DNA of 13,996 nt from Saccoglossus kowalevskii. Its lineage: Eukaryota; Hemichordata; Enteropneusta; Harrimaniidae. The stretch is from positions 223,696 to 237,691 of the forward strand of contig NW_003135337.1 in NCBI RefSeq assembly GCF_000003605.2, in the 5' to 3' direction. The position numbers were made by a program, and so were the translations under genes. This document shows positions 13,709 to 13,996 of the stretch, in pieces. How positions within the stretch are numbered: position 1 is the first letter of the stretch; each line of letters opens with the position of its first letter. The notes beneath the pieces were generated by a model. It was not told where the DNA came from, searched no databases, and was given only the letters and a program-made list of their open reading frames with translations.

Positions 13709-13996
13709 CTACAACACAATCTGCAGGCAGGCAGTATGCACTACAACACAATCCGCAGGCAGGCAGTATGCACTACAACACAATCCGCAGGCAGGCAGTA
13801 TGCACTACAACACAATCCGCAGGCAGGCAGTATGCACTACAACACAATCCGCAGCAGGCAGTATGCACTACAACACAATCCGCAGCAGGCAGTATGCACT
13901 ACAACACAATCCGCAGCAGGCAGTATGCACTACAACACAATCCGCAGCAGCAGTATGCACTACAACACAATCCGCAGGCAGGCAGTATGCACTACA
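13709..13996. repeat. Minisatellite zone 3: ten units, continuing past window end
   Basis: The core is CTACAACACAATCCGCAG. Unit starts are 13709, 13741, 13773, 13805, 13837, 13868, 13899, 13930, 13960 and 13992, giving periods of 32 (four times), 32-to-31 transition, 31, 31, 30 and 32. The last unit is cut by the window edge, so the array continues. One unit has CTGCAG in place of CCGCAG. Confidence 0.97.

Noticed and set aside
12535-13996. CRISPR-like array, from regular repeats with variable intervals
   Set aside because: The intervals are (GCAT)n microsatellite, not unique spacers, and the context is an animal intron.

Overview
The window looks like animal nuclear DNA, probably from an AT-rich invertebrate genome. 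It has no operons or ribosome-binding sites. It carries one interrupted gene with GT-AG introns of several hundred to about 3,100 bases, transposon relics in the introns, microsatellites and a long minisatellite. The species cannot be fixed from sequence alone; the repeat texture resembles marine invertebrates such as hemichordates, cephalochordates and lophotrochozoans, but that is an impression.

The only confident gene lies on the minus strand. It is the C-terminal half of an IGF2BP/IMP (Vg1RBP-like) mRNA-binding protein, in seven exons between 12350 and 4935. I reconstructed the exons by hand: every splice site is GT-AG, every junction keeps the frame, and the product (308 residues) covers the end of KH2, the KH2-KH3 linker, KH3, KH4 and an unusual Gly/Arg/Asp-rich tail. 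The RRM domains, KH1 and the start of KH2 lie beyond 13996.

Layout by position: 1-2500 has no convincing gene, but holds a fold-back element (428-582) and a weak hint of decayed coding sequence (769-1151). 2500-4934 is AT-rich with many oligo-T runs; its upper part is probably the 3' UTR of the IMP gene. 4935-12350 is the IMP gene. Its 3.1 kb intron (6803-9927) is a transposon cluster: a 182-bp MITE-like fold-back (6891-7072), then a candidate 2.6 kb element with terminal inverted repeats (7177-9772) flanked by 33-bp direct repeats. A second inverted-repeat-bounded element (8018-9427) is nested inside it and holds a 157-bp tandem repeat, a poly(A)-tailed retroposon-like end and a CRE-centred palindrome. 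12535-13996 is a minisatellite in three zones that runs off the window edge.

The most interesting signal is how the minisatellite sits relative to the gene. Its exon-proximal zone consists of 21 units carrying (GCAT)n tracts, so the IMP pre-mRNA would hold a dense cluster of UGCAUG, the RBFOX recognition motif, starting about 200 nt upstream of the exon that completes KH2.
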